The notes beneath the pieces were generated by a model. The model had not been told where the DNA came from and did no database searches. It saw nothing but the letters and a program-made list of their open reading frames with translations. Made by a program: the position numbers and the translations under genes. A stretch of DNA of 64,000 nucleotides from Cribrihabitans marinus (GTDB taxonomy: Bacteria; Pseudomonadota; Alphaproteobacteria; Rhodobacterales; Rhodobacteraceae). The DNA lies in assembly GCF_900109035.1 (NCBI RefSeq), contig NZ_FNYD01000009.1, positions 117,507 through 181,506 of the forward strand, given 5' to 3'. Below are positions 35,274 to 43,436 of this stretch, piece after piece (within the stretch, counting starts at the first letter, position 1; every line of letters starts with the position of its first letter).

Positions 35274-36305
35274 TCAGCCCCAGCAGAGCTCCAGCCCCTT
35301 CTCCGACGAGATCGACTCGACACCTTCGACCGGGGAGTCGGTGATCAGCGACACGCCGGTGTTGTAGAAGTCGAGACCCGGCGACGTTTCCGGCAGCGAC
35401 CCGTCCTTGGCATAGTTGACGATGGCCTCGATGCCCAGCCGTGCCATGTCCAGCGGGTATTGCTGCGAGGTGGCGCCGATCACGCCTTCTGCCACGTTCT
35501 GCACGCCGGGACATCCGCCGTCGACCGACACGATCAGCACGTCGTTCTCGCGCCCGATCGCGCGCAGCGCCTCATAGGCACCCGCGGCCGCAGGCTCGTT
35601 GATCGTGTAGACGACGTTGACCATCGGATCCAGCGCCAGCAGGCTTTCCATGCCCTCGCGCCCGCCTTCCTCGGCGCCGTCGCTGACGTCGTGGCCGACG
35701 ATCCTTGGGTCGTCCTCGTCACCCCAGCGGTTGGGGTCGCCCAGATCCACACCGAAACCCTCAAGGAAGCCCTGGTTGCGCAGGACGCCGACGGTCGGCT
35801 GGCTCTGGTTGATGTTCAGAAGCCCGATCTTGGCATCCGCCGCCGCGTCGCCCATCTGTCCCGCGGCCCATGCGCCGATCAGGCGGCCAGCCTCGTAATT
35901 GTCGGTCGCAAACGTCGCGTCGGCCGCGTCGGCGGGCGACAGCGGCGTGTCCAGCGCGATCACCAGGAGCCCGGCATCGCGCGCCTGTTGCACCGCCGGC
36001 GTGATCGACGATGTGTCGGAGGCCGTCAGCAGGATGCCCTTGGCGCCGCTGGCGATGCAGGTCTCGATGGCGGCGACCTGGGTTTCGTGGTCCCCGTCGA
36101 ACTGGCCCGCGAAGGCCTGAAGCTCGACGCCCAGCTCTTCGGCGGCGGCGGTGGCGCCTTCGCGCATCTTCACGAAGAACGGGTTGGTGTCCGTCTTTGT
36201 GATGAGGCAGGCGGATATGTCGCCATGCGACCCGGCCATTGCCGTGCCTGCGGTGCCCAGTGCGATTGCGCTGCCCATGAGCGCGAGCTTTGTCATCTTG
36301 ATCAT
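35274..36305 (-). CDS. frcB: Fructose ABC transporter substrate-binding protein
   Basis: A 343-residue periplasmic protein of the ribose/galactose-binding (type 1) class, with a Sec signal of about 25 residues ending at AMA-GSHG. The mature part opens [22 protein letters not shown], followed by the two-domain hinge sequence [20 protein letters not shown] and [13 protein letters not shown]. The motifs fit FrcB well, and the operon order frcB-frcC-frcA-frcK with a divergent ROK regulator is the same as in Sinorhizobium. GGAGG lies eight bases before the ATG. Fructose is the expected ligand. Confidence 0.87.
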   Translation of the reverse strand: MIKMTKLALMGSAIALGTAGTAMAGSHGDISACLITKTDTNPFFVKMREGATAAAEELGVELQAFAGQFDGDHETQVAAIETCIASGAKGILLTASDTSSITPAVQQARDAGLLVIALDTPLSPADAADATFATDNYEAGRLIGAWAAGQMGDAAADAKIGLLNINQSQPTVGVLRNQGFLEGFGVDLGDPNRWGDEDDPRIVGHDVSDGAEEGGREGMESLLALDPMVNVVYTINEPAAAGAYEALRAIGRENDVLIVSVDGGCPGVQNVAEGVIGATSQQYPLDMARLGIEAIVNYAKDGSLPETSPGLDFYNTGVSLITDSPVEGVESISSEKGLELCWG

Positions 36306-36400
36306 GCGTTCCTCCAACATGTCTGCAAGCCCTCCCGACCTGCGAAGAGCAGGCCCGTGCGGGCCCGACTGGGCGGAGTCATGCAGATCATCCGTGGCCG

Positions 36401-36460
36401 AGTCAATAAATAACTTCCAGAGAGTTAATTATTGACGGGAAGCTTGCCACGCAGGATAAG
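36401..36460. promoter_or_regulatory. Divergent frcB/frcR promoters flanking a palindromic operator
   Basis: AATAAATAACT (36405-36415) and AGTTAATTATT (36423-36433) form an 11-bp inverted repeat with one mismatch and a 7-base spacer. A minus-strand -35 TTGACT overlaps the left edge (36401-36406). A plus-strand -35 TTGACG (36432-36437) lies on the right edge, with GATAAG (36455-36460) 17 bases on as the -10. A repressor bound here could control both promoters; the ROK regulator is the obvious candidate. Confidence 0.55.
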
Positions 36461-36477
36461 GTCGGCACAGTGAGGTC

Positions 36478-37674
36478 ATGAACATGACAAAGGATACCGG
36501 GCACGAAGCCGCCGATCCGTTCTCGGGCGCGGGAACGAACCAGTCGGGGATGCGTGAAAGCAACGAGCGCCTGGTGCTGAGCCTGCTGCGCCGCGAAGGC
36601 GGCTTGGCCAAGGCCGGGATCGCCCGCAAGACCGGCCTGTCCGCCCAGACGGTTTCGCGCCTGATCGGCACGTTGGAGGGCGAGGGTCTGATCCGTCGGG
36701 GAGACCCGCAACGGGGGCGGGTGGGGCAGCCTTCGGTGCCCATGTCGCTGGCGCCGACGGGGGCCTATTTCCTCGGGCTCAAGGTCGGGCGCCGGCTGGT
36801 GGAGGTGGTACTGACCGACTTCACCGGGCAGATCGTCGACCGGGTACAGCAGATGCACGACTACCCGCAGTTCGACAGCATCCTGAATTTTGCCGTGGCG
36901 TCCATCAACCGTTTGACCGAGCGCATGCCTCCGCAGCGGCGCGATCGGGTGGCAGGGCTGGGCATCGCCATGCCGTTTCACCTGTGGAACTGGGCGGCGT
37001 CCATCGGCGTGTCGCCCGACCGGATGGCCAATTGGCGCACACGGGATTTGCAGGCGGAACTGTCGGCCCGGCTGGAAATTCCAGTGTTCCTGCAGAACGA
37101 TGCCACCGCGGCATGCAGCGCCGAGCTGGTGTTCGGCAGTGCCGAATTGCCGGAGAATTTCCTCAGCATCTATATTGCCTTCTTTGTCGGCGGTGGGCTG
37201 GTGTTGCGCGGGTCGCTGTTTTCCGGTGCAACGGGGAATGCGGCGGGGTTGGGCCCGCTGCTGGTGCCGGATCTGGATGGCGAGATGCGGCCCCTGATCG
37301 ACCTGGCGTCGCTGGTGACGCTGGAGACTCGGATGCTGGACCAGGGCTGCGACGCAAGGCAGATCTGGGAACGGCCGGAGGGGTGGGACATCCCGTCCCG
37401 CATTCTGGATGACTGGGTGGACCGTTCGGCGAATGCGCTTGCCTATGCCGTGCGGGCCAGTCAGACGCTGCTGGATCTGGATGCCGTCCTTGTCGACGGA
37501 TGGCTGCCGCGGGCGGTGCTCGAGGATCTGCACGCACGCATAGGCGATGCGGTCGGCCGCATCGACATGCGCGGCATGACCGTGCCGCAGATCATCGCGG
37601 GAACCGTCGGGCCGGACGCCCGCGCGCTGGGTGCGGCCAGCCTGCCGCTCAGCGCGCGCTTTCTGAAAGGCTGA
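36478..37674 (+). CDS. frcR: ROK-family transcriptional regulator of the fructose operon
   Basis: A 398-residue repressor with an N-terminal helix-turn-helix (NERLVLSLLRREGGLAKAGIARKTGLSAQTVSRLI, then LEGEGLIRRG) and a ROK domain. The domain shows GLKVGRRLVEVVLTDFTGQ, the VFLQNDATAACSAELVFG segment and GGGLVLRGSLF. The zinc cysteine cluster of classical ROK proteins is not obvious, as in several FrcR/XylR-type regulators. An in-frame ATG six bases later has the better distance to GAGG. It is divergent from frcB and probably autoregulates. The ligand is likely a sugar or sugar phosphate. Confidence 0.85.
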   Translation: MNMTKDTGHEAADPFSGAGTNQSGMRESNERLVLSLLRREGGLAKAGIARKTGLSAQTVSRLIGTLEGEGLIRRGDPQRGRVGQPSVPMSLAPTGAYFLGLKVGRRLVEVVLTDFTGQIVDRVQQMHDYPQFDSILNFAVASINRLTERMPPQRRDRVAGLGIAMPFHLWNWAASIGVSPDRMANWRTRDLQAELSARLEIPVFLQNDATAACSAELVFGSAELPENFLSIYIAFFVGGGLVLRGSLFSGATGNAAGLGPLLVPDLDGEMRPLIDLASLVTLETRMLDQGCDARQIWERPEGWDIPSRILDDWVDRSANALAYAVRASQTLLDLDAVLVDGWLPRAVLEDLHARIGDAVGRIDMRGMTVPQIIAGTVGPDARALGAASLPLSARFLKG

Positions 37675-37689
37675 GGCGGCCCGCGCCTC
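37673..37689 (+). terminator. Weak hairpin after frcR
   Basis: GAGGCG and CGCCTC form a 6-bp stem directly overlapping the frcR stop codon. It is followed by CTTAAAG, not a true T-run, so it may be only a weak terminator. Confidence 0.3.
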
Positions 37690-37831
37690 CTTAAAGACGC
37701 TGACTCCTGGTCCCGCCAGGGTTGCGCGTCCCCCGGATTCTGTGGACTTTCTGTCAGCTGATGTGAATTCTTGTTGTAAAGCCCTCGGAGGAGTGCTGAT
37801 ATTTTCCGCAGAACAGAGGAGCGGGAGACCG

Positions 37832-37957
37832 ATGGGAGCCTGCGCGGAAACCGAACGGGTTCAGCAGCCTGTCGCGCCGAGGCGCGGATGGTGGCCTCTG
37901 TCCGTGTCCGATGAGTTCGAAGAAAACATTCGCTCTCCGGCGCAAGGTGGCCGGTGA
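37832..37957 (+). CDS. Possible small leader ORF coupled to the Nudix gene
   Basis: A 41-residue ORF starts ATGGGAGCC behind a strong GAGGAG-type Shine-Dalgarno sequence and ends with TGATG, overlapping the Nudix start codon. The product (MGACAETERVQQPVAP, then a tryptophan pair and an acidic centre) matches nothing I recognise. The ribosome site and the overlap suggest translational coupling. However, it may simply be the leader of the Nudix mRNA; the evidence is thin. Confidence 0.35.
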   Translation: MGACAETERVQQPVAPRRGWWPLSVSDEFEENIRSPAQGGR

Positions 37958-38424
37958 TGCCGGATCACGGGGCCATCGCCGAACAGATCGCGGCGCTTCC
38001 GATCTGCTGGGACAAAAAGGGCCGGTTGCGCGTGCTCATGGTCACCTCGCGGGACACCGGCCGTTGGGTCATGCCCAAAGGGTGGCGGATGGATGGCAAG
38101 AGCCCCTGGCGCGCCGCCAAGATCGAAGCCCTGGAGGAAGCCGGCGCCGTCGGGTCGATCTCGGACCAGGCGATCGGAAGCTATCACTACATCAAGCGGC
38201 TGCGCCACGGCGAGGCGCTTCCTTGCCGGGTCGTCGTCTATCCGATGGTTGTCGATCGGCTCAAACGGCGCTGGAAGGAGCGCGGCGAGCGCAAGCGGCG
38301 GTGGTTTCCGCCCCGGCGGGCCGCCCGGCTGGTGGATGAGCGCGAACTGTCTACGCTGCTCGCCGGGCTCGAGGACATGGTGCGTGGCGGCACGATCATC
38401 GGCGCGCGGCGCAAGGCATCCTGA
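37957..38424 (+). CDS. Nudix hydrolase
   Basis: A 155-residue Nudix protein with RWVMPKGWRMDGKSPWRAAK leading into the box residues IEALEEAGAVG; the Arg of the canonical REUxEExGU box is replaced by Ile here. The PKGW before the box and the short length fit diadenosine polyphosphate or diphosphoinositol polyphosphate hydrolases (DIPP-like) common in alphaproteobacteria. A basic C-terminal stretch (RRWKERGERKRRWFPPRRAAR) follows. AAGGTGG precedes the start; an in-frame GTG is directly before this ATG. It lies 54 bases upstream of the afu-like transporter, in the same direction. Confidence 0.82.
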   Translation: MPDHGAIAEQIAALPICWDKKGRLRVLMVTSRDTGRWVMPKGWRMDGKSPWRAAKIEALEEAGAVGSISDQAIGSYHYIKRLRHGEALPCRVVVYPMVVDRLKRRWKERGERKRRWFPPRRAARLVDERELSTLLAGLEDMVRGGTIIGARRKAS

Positions 38425-38478
38425 GCAAGCGGACATCCGGCCTGAAGGGCCGGGGGAGTATTCATGGGAGGAGAAGAA

Positions 38479-39504
38479 ATGAACAGATTGAAAGCAACAC
38501 TCGCAGGCTCGGTGATCGCGCTTGCGGCCTCGGTCACGGCGTCCCAGGCGGAAAAGCTGACCCTGTATTGCAGCGCGCAGGAGGACTGGTGCCAGCTGAT
38601 GGCGCGCAGTTTCGAGGACGCCACCGGCATCGACGTCAACATGACGCGCAAGTCGTCGGGCGAGACCTTCGCCCAGATCCGCGCCGAGTCCGCGAACCCG
38701 AAAGGCGACGTGTGGTGGGGCGGCACCGGCGATCCGCATCTTCAGGCCGCCGAAGAGGGGCTGACCGAGGAATATGTCTCGCCCATGCGCGACCAGCTGC
38801 ACGACTGGGCGATCAGCCAGGCCGAAAGTGCCGGCAACCGCACCATCGGCATCTATTCGGGTGCGCTGGGCTATGGCTACAATTCCGAGCTGCTGGCCGC
38901 CAACGACCTGCCCGAACCGGGCTGCTGGAAGGACCTGCTGAAGCCCGAATACAAGGGCCATGTGCAGATGGCCAATCCCAACTCGTCGGGCACCGCCTAT
39001 ACGACGCTGGCCTCGATGGTGCAGATCTTCGGCGAGGACGAGGGTTTCGAGTTCATGAAGGGCCTGCACAAGAACATCAACCAGTACACCAAGTCGGGAT
39101 CGGCCCCGATCAAGGCCGCCGGCCGTGGCGAGAACACGATCGGCATCGTGTTCATGCATGACGCGGTGAAACAGGCGGTGTCGGGCTTCCCGATCAAGGT
39201 GGTCGCGCCATGCGAGGGCACCGGCTATGAGATCGGTTCGATGTCGATCGTCAAGGGCGCCCGGAACATGGACGAGGCCCAGAAATTCTATGACTGGGCG
39301 CTGAGCGCCGAGGCGCAGAACCTCGCGCTCGAGGTCAATGCCTTCCAGGTGCCGTCCAACACCGGCGCCGAGACCTCGCCCTCGGCACCTGACATGAGCC
39401 AGATCAAGCTGATCGACTACGACTTCAAGAAATACGGCTCGTCCGACGAGCGCAAGCGGCTGTTGCAGAAGTGGGACGAAGAGGTCTCGGTCCTGCCGCA
39501 ATAG
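38479..39504 (+). CDS. Afu/Fbp-type ABC transporter substrate-binding protein
   Basis: A 341-residue periplasmic protein with a Sec signal (MNRLKATLAGSVIALAASVTASQA). It has the ferric-binding-protein fold signature LTLYCSAQEDWCQLMARSFEDATGI, then the KSSGETFAQIRAE loop and GDVWWGG. The tandem tyrosine pair that binds iron in FbpA is absent: at that position the sequence is IGIVFMHDAVK, with His227-Asp228. Glu246 and Glu251 follow. AfuA, which binds hexose phosphates, has a His-Asp and Glu at the equivalent site, as far as I recall. Thus a sugar phosphate or similar anion is more likely than iron. AGGAGA precedes this ATG. Confidence 0.82.
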   Translation: MNRLKATLAGSVIALAASVTASQAEKLTLYCSAQEDWCQLMARSFEDATGIDVNMTRKSSGETFAQIRAESANPKGDVWWGGTGDPHLQAAEEGLTEEYVSPMRDQLHDWAISQAESAGNRTIGIYSGALGYGYNSELLAANDLPEPGCWKDLLKPEYKGHVQMANPNSSGTAYTTLASMVQIFGEDEGFEFMKGLHKNINQYTKSGSAPIKAAGRGENTIGIVFMHDAVKQAVSGFPIKVVAPCEGTGYEIGSMSIVKGARNMDEAQKFYDWALSAEAQNLALEVNAFQVPSNTGAETSPSAPDMSQIKLIDYDFKKYGSSDERKRLLQKWDEEVSVLPQ

Positions 39505-39507
39505 GCC

Positions 39508-41796
39508 GTGGAGACGGGCTTGCAAGGCAATACAGCGCGCCCCGGGCTTGACCCGGGGCCTCGCCCCGGCGGTGGGGTCCCGGGTCAAGCCCGGGGCGCG
39601 GTTCGCCCGGCGGTCCTGATCTTCTGGATCGTCGTCGGGTGGGTCGGCTTCTGCCTGCTGCCCTGGTATGGGGTCGAGGACGGGTTGTTCTCGTTCCGGT
39701 GGCTGGTTGACGGCTACCCGTTCGACGAGGACTATGCCCCGGCGCTGTTCCTGATCGGGCAGGGGGAGAAACTGTGGCTTGCGCCGCTCTCGATCCCGCT
39801 GGCACTGCCGTTGCTTGCCTTGGGACGGGCGAAATCCGATCCCGCCTTTGCCCGCATCCTGATCCTGTCCGGTGCGTTGGGCTTTGCCTGGCTGATCGCG
39901 CAGGGGTTCGGCATCGGTATCCGGGGCTTCAGCTATGCCTGGATGAACGCGCTGTTCGGCGAGCTGGGCGACCGGCAGTTCGGCATGGGCTATGGCGCAA
40001 TGCTCTGCGCCACCGCGTTCCTGTTCCTGCTGACCCAGGGCATCGCCGCGCGGGGCGCGGTCAACGGCGATGTCTTCGTCGTCAGTGCCATTGGCGGTGT
40101 GATCGTGATCGTGACCGCCTTTGTCTTCTTCCCCATCGCCAAGATGCTGTTTGCCGCCTTCGTCACCGAGGAGGGCGGCTACTCCATCCGGGTCTTCACC
40201 TCGAAATTCTTCGACGATCGGCTCTGGGGTCTGGCCTGCCTGTCCGGCGGGCGCTGCGGTGCGGCCTGGAATTCGCTGTTCCTGGCGGTGGCCGTGGGGT
40301 TCATCACGACGCTGCTGGGCCTTGCCTTTGCGCTGGTGGCCACCCGGTCGGGCTTCCGGTTCAAGCGCGCGTTGCGGGCGCTGACCGTGCTGCCGATCAT
40401 CACGCCGCCCTTCGTCATCGGGCTCGCGCTGATCCTGCTCTTCGGGCTGTCGGGTTCGGTGACCGTGTTCATCGCCGACCTGTTCGGCGTTCAGCCGACG
40501 CGCTGGCTCTATGGTCTGCCGGGGGTTCTGATCGCACAGACGCTGGCCTTTACCCCGATCGCCTTCCTTGTCCTGATCGGCGTGGTCGAAGGCGTCAGCC
40601 CCTCGATGGAGGAGGCCGCCCAGACCCTGCGCGCAAACCGATGGCAGACCTTCCGCACCGTGTCTTTGCCGCTGATGCGCCCCGGACTGGCCAATGCCTT
40701 CCTGCTGGGCTTCATCGAGAGCATGGCCGATTTCGGCAACCCGCTGGTGCTGGGCGGCAATTTCGACGTGCTGTCGACCGAGATCTTTTTCGCCATCGTC
40801 GGCGCGCAATACGATCAGGGGCGGGCCGCGGTCCTGGCGATGGTGCTGCTGTTCTTCACCCTATCGGCCTTCTACGCGCAGCGCGCCTGGCTGGGAAAGA
40901 AGAGTTATACCACCGTGTCCGGCAAGGGCGATGCCGGCGTGCACCCGCTGATGCCGGTCGGGCTGGCCCTGCCGGTGCTCTGCATTGCGCTGGCCTGGGC
41001 GCTGTTCACCGCGGTGGTGTATGTCATGATCCTCTACGGCAGCCTGGTCGAGCTCTGGGGCGTCAACAACACCCTGACCTTCAAGCACTACGTCACCGCG
41101 TTCTCGGTCCGGTTCGAGGCCGAGGGCATCCGCTGGAGCGGCGCCGCCTGGGACAGTTTCTGGACCACGATCACCATCGCCGCCATCGCCGCGCCGCTGA
41201 CCGCCGCGGTCGGGCTGGTGACGGCATACCTGCTCACGCGGCAGAGCTTTGCCGGCAAGAATGCCTTTGAATTCGGCACCATGCTCAGCTTTGCCATCCC
41301 CGGCACCGTGATCGGCGTCAGCTATATCCTGGCCTTCAACGTGCCGCCCATCGAGATCACCGGAACCGGCATCATCCTCGTCGTCAGCTTCATCTTCCGC
41401 AACATGCCCGTGGGGGTGCGCGCCGGCATCGCCTCGATGAGCCAGCTGGACCGCTCGCTGGACGAAAGCTCGCTGACGCTGGGGGCGAATTCCTGGCAGA
41501 CCTTCCGGCGGGTGATCCTGCCGCTGCTGCGCCCGGCGATCCTGGCCGCGCTGGTCTACAGCTTCGTGCGCGCGATGACCGCGATTTCGGCGGTGATTTT
41601 CCTGGTGTCGGCCGAATACGACATGGCGACGAGCTATATCATCGGGCGGGTCGAGAACAACGACTATGGCCTGGCCATCGCCTATTCGACAACGCTGATC
41701 CTGGTCATGCTGGCCGCCGTCGGCCTGTTGCAGCTGCTCGTGGGCCGGGTGCAGATCGGGCGGCGGACCCAGCCATCGAAGGGAATTTCCACATGA
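39508..41796 (+). CDS. Afu/Fbp-type ABC transporter permease, two-domain
   Basis: A 762-residue permease holding two copies of the permease fold in one chain, as in FbpB/AfuB, with about twelve transmembrane segments. The two coupling loops are EGVSPSMEEAAQTLRANRWQTF in the first half and DRSLDESSLTLGANSWQTFRR in the second. The GTG start is three bases after the binding-protein stop. The first 31 residues are translated through a palindromic repeat, and the conserved part begins only at VLIFWIVVGWVGFCLLPW, so the N-terminus is probably an extension. It overlaps the ATPase gene by four bases. Confidence 0.85.
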   Translation: METGLQGNTARPGLDPGPRPGGGVPGQARGAVRPAVLIFWIVVGWVGFCLLPWYGVEDGLFSFRWLVDGYPFDEDYAPALFLIGQGEKLWLAPLSIPLALPLLALGRAKSDPAFARILILSGALGFAWLIAQGFGIGIRGFSYAWMNALFGELGDRQFGMGYGAMLCATAFLFLLTQGIAARGAVNGDVFVVSAIGGVIVIVTAFVFFPIAKMLFAAFVTEEGGYSIRVFTSKFFDDRLWGLACLSGGRCGAAWNSLFLAVAVGFITTLLGLAFALVATRSGFRFKRALRALTVLPIITPPFVIGLALILLFGLSGSVTVFIADLFGVQPTRWLYGLPGVLIAQTLAFTPIAFLVLIGVVEGVSPSMEEAAQTLRANRWQTFRTVSLPLMRPGLANAFLLGFIESMADFGNPLVLGGNFDVLSTEIFFAIVGAQYDQGRAAVLAMVLLFFTLSAFYAQRAWLGKKSYTTVSGKGDAGVHPLMPVGLALPVLCIALAWALFTAVVYVMILYGSLVELWGVNNTLTFKHYVTAFSVRFEAEGIRWSGAAWDSFWTTITIAAIAAPLTAAVGLVTAYLLTRQSFAGKNAFEFGTMLSFAIPGTVIGVSYILAFNVPPIEITGTGIILVVSFIFRNMPVGVRAGIASMSQLDRSLDESSLTLGANSWQTFRRVILPLLRPAILAALVYSFVRAMTAISAVIFLVSAEYDMATSYIIGRVENNDYGLAIAYSTTLILVMLAAVGLLQLLVGRVQIGRRTQPSKGIST
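39536..39600. repeat. Perfect 22-bp inverted repeat inside the 5' end of the permease gene
   Basis: CGCGCCCCGGGCTTGACCCGGG (39536-39557) is perfectly repeated in reverse complement at 39579-39600, with a 21-base loop. The CCCGGGCTTGACCCGGG core is of a class I remember as dispersed palindromes in alphaproteobacterial genomes. It encodes residues about 10-31 of the permease (ARPGLDPGPRPGGG and onward). It follows the binding-protein gene by about 30 bases. Confidence 0.75.
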
Positions 41797-42866
41797 GCAA
41801 GGCAAAGCTGGGCTCCAAGGCCGCGCCGGTGCGGTTCGAGGGGGTGTCGAAGGTCTTCGGCAAGGACGTGGTGGCGGTGGACAATATCGACCTGCATGTC
41901 GAGGCCGGGCGGCTTGTCACGCTGCTGGGGCCGTCGGGCTGCGGCAAGACCACGACGCTGCGAATGATCGCCGGGCTGGAAATGGCCAGTGCCGGGCGCA
42001 TCCTGATCGGGGACACCGATGTCACGCGCCTGCCGGCCACCGACCGCGACGTGTCGATGGTGTTCCAGTCCTATGCGCTGTTTCCGCATATGAGCGTGCT
42101 GGAGAACGTCATGTACGGCCTGACCTTTTCCGGCTTCGGCAAGGACGAGGCGCGCGCGCGGGCGTTGCAGGGGTTGGATCTGGTCGGGCTCAAGGGCTTC
42201 GACAACCGTCTGCCCAGCGAGCTGTCCGGCGGACAGCAGCAGCGGGTCGCGGTGGCCCGGGCGCTGGTGCTCGAGCCTCAGGTGCTGCTGTTCGACGAGC
42301 CCTTGTCGAATCTCGACGCCAAGCTGCGCCGCCAGGTGCGCGAGGACATCCGCGCGATCCAGAAGGATCTCGGCCTGACCGTCGTCTATGTCACCCATGA
42401 CCAGGAAGAGGCGCTGGCGGTGTCCGACGAGATCGTGGTGATGCGCAATGCCGGTATCGCCCAGATGGGCAGCCCGCGCGAGCTCTACGACGCGCCCAAC
42501 GACCGGTTCGTGGCGGATTTCATCGGCGAAGCCAACCTGATCGCCTGCGAAATCGTCGCCGTCGAGGACGACCGCGCGACGATCGAGATCGAGGGCTATC
42601 GCCACGATCTGCCCGCCCGCGGCCTGCCGCCCGGTCCGGCGACCCTGGCGGTGCGGCCGTCGCGCCTGCTGATCGGTGCATCACGGGGCATCCGGGCCAC
42701 CGTCATCAAGGCAACCTATGTGGGGGTCCGGATGGAATACACGCTCGAAGGCGCGTTCGGGCAGGTATTTGCCGTGCAGGAGGATGTGGACGATCCGCTG
42801 GCGGTCGGCACGGAGGTGCTGATGTCCTTTGCCGAAAAGGGCCCGGTGCTGCTGCCGGAAAGCTGA
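41793..42866 (+). CDS. Afu/Fbp-type ABC transporter ATP-binding protein
   Basis: A 357-residue ATPase of the FbpC/UgpC type. Walker A is GPSGCGKTTTLR, the Q-loop VFQSYALFPHMS, signature LSGGQQQRVAVARAL, Walker B VLLFDEP and the switch VTHDQ. The C-terminal part (AEPANLI-like GEANLIACEIVAV, then LAVRPSRLLI) is the TOBE regulatory domain. All catalytic residues are intact. The ATG overlaps the permease stop, and a GTG-started histidine-phosphatase gene follows after three bases, so the four genes are one transcription unit. Confidence 0.88.
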   Translation: MSKAKLGSKAAPVRFEGVSKVFGKDVVAVDNIDLHVEAGRLVTLLGPSGCGKTTTLRMIAGLEMASAGRILIGDTDVTRLPATDRDVSMVFQSYALFPHMSVLENVMYGLTFSGFGKDEARARALQGLDLVGLKGFDNRLPSELSGGQQQRVAVARALVLEPQVLLFDEPLSNLDAKLRRQVREDIRAIQKDLGLTVVYVTHDQEEALAVSDEIVVMRNAGIAQMGSPRELYDAPNDRFVADFIGEANLIACEIVAVEDDRATIEIEGYRHDLPARGLPPGPATLAVRPSRLLIGASRGIRATVIKATYVGVRMEYTLEGAFGQVFAVQEDVDDPLAVGTEVLMSFAEKGPVLLPES

Positions 42867-42869
42867 CCG

Positions 42870-43436
42870 GTGGCCCGGCTGGTCTTCGTGACCCATCCCG
42901 ATGTGCGGGTGGAGCCGGCGCTGGCCATTCCCGACTGGGGGCTGTCGGCCGAAGGCCGCCGGCGCGCGGCGGATTTCGCCGGATCGCCCCGGCTGGCATC
43001 GGTGTCGGCCATCTGGTCGAGCGCCGAGGCAAAGGCCCACGAGACGGCCCTGATCCTGGCCAGAGCGCTCGACCTGCCGGTGAAGGTCGACGCGCAACTG
43101 GGCGAGAACGACCGCAGCGCCACCGGCTATTTGCCACCTGAGGAATTCGAACGGACGGCGGAGGCGTTCTTTGCTGCGCCGGAGCAGAGCTTTCGCGGCT
43201 GGGAACGGGCCATCGATGCCCAGGAACGGATCCATGCGGCTGTGCGCCGGATCGTGGCCGGTCACGGCACGGGCGATCTGATGGTCGTGTCACACGGGGC
43301 CGTTGGCACGCTGCTCTATTGCCGGCTTCGCGGTCTTGCGATCGACAGACGCCACGACCAGCCGCACCAGGGACACTGGTGGTCGGCGGAATTGCCCGCG
43401 CTGGTCCCGCGTCACGGCTGGCGGCCTGTTGGTTGA
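42870..43436 (+). CDS. Histidine-phosphatase-fold protein, altered active site
   Basis: A 188-residue protein of the histidine-phosphatase (phosphoglycerate mutase-like) superfamily. The N-terminal catalytic motif, usually RHGxT, reads VTHPDV, so the nucleophile His is kept but the phosphate-binding Arg is Thr. The second Arg is also replaced (SSAEAKAHETAL). The second His is retained in VVSHGAVGTLLYC. The GTG start is three bases after the ATPase gene. If active it would remove phosphate from an imported compound; the substitutions make that uncertain. Its end overlaps the end of the convergent inositol-phosphatase gene. Confidence 0.8.
   Translation: MARLVFVTHPDVRVEPALAIPDWGLSAEGRRRAADFAGSPRLASVSAIWSSAEAKAHETALILARALDLPVKVDAQLGENDRSATGYLPPEEFERTAEAFFAAPEQSFRGWERAIDAQERIHAAVRRIVAGHGTGDLMVVSHGAVGTLLYCRLRGLAIDRRHDQPHQGHWWSAELPALVPRHGWRPVG

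Noticed and set aside
37742..37831. Possible Pho box (CTGTCAG then TGTGAAT) upstream of the Nudix gene
   Set aside because: The repeat interval is 10, not 11, bases, and the second half differs at several positions. It is too weak to report, even though the downstream transporter might handle phosphorylated compounds.
38479..42866. Iron(III) transporter assignment for the Fbp-like operon
   Set aside because: The tyrosine pair that binds iron in FbpA is missing, and His-Asp lies at the place. Phosphatase-family neighbours point to another ligand.
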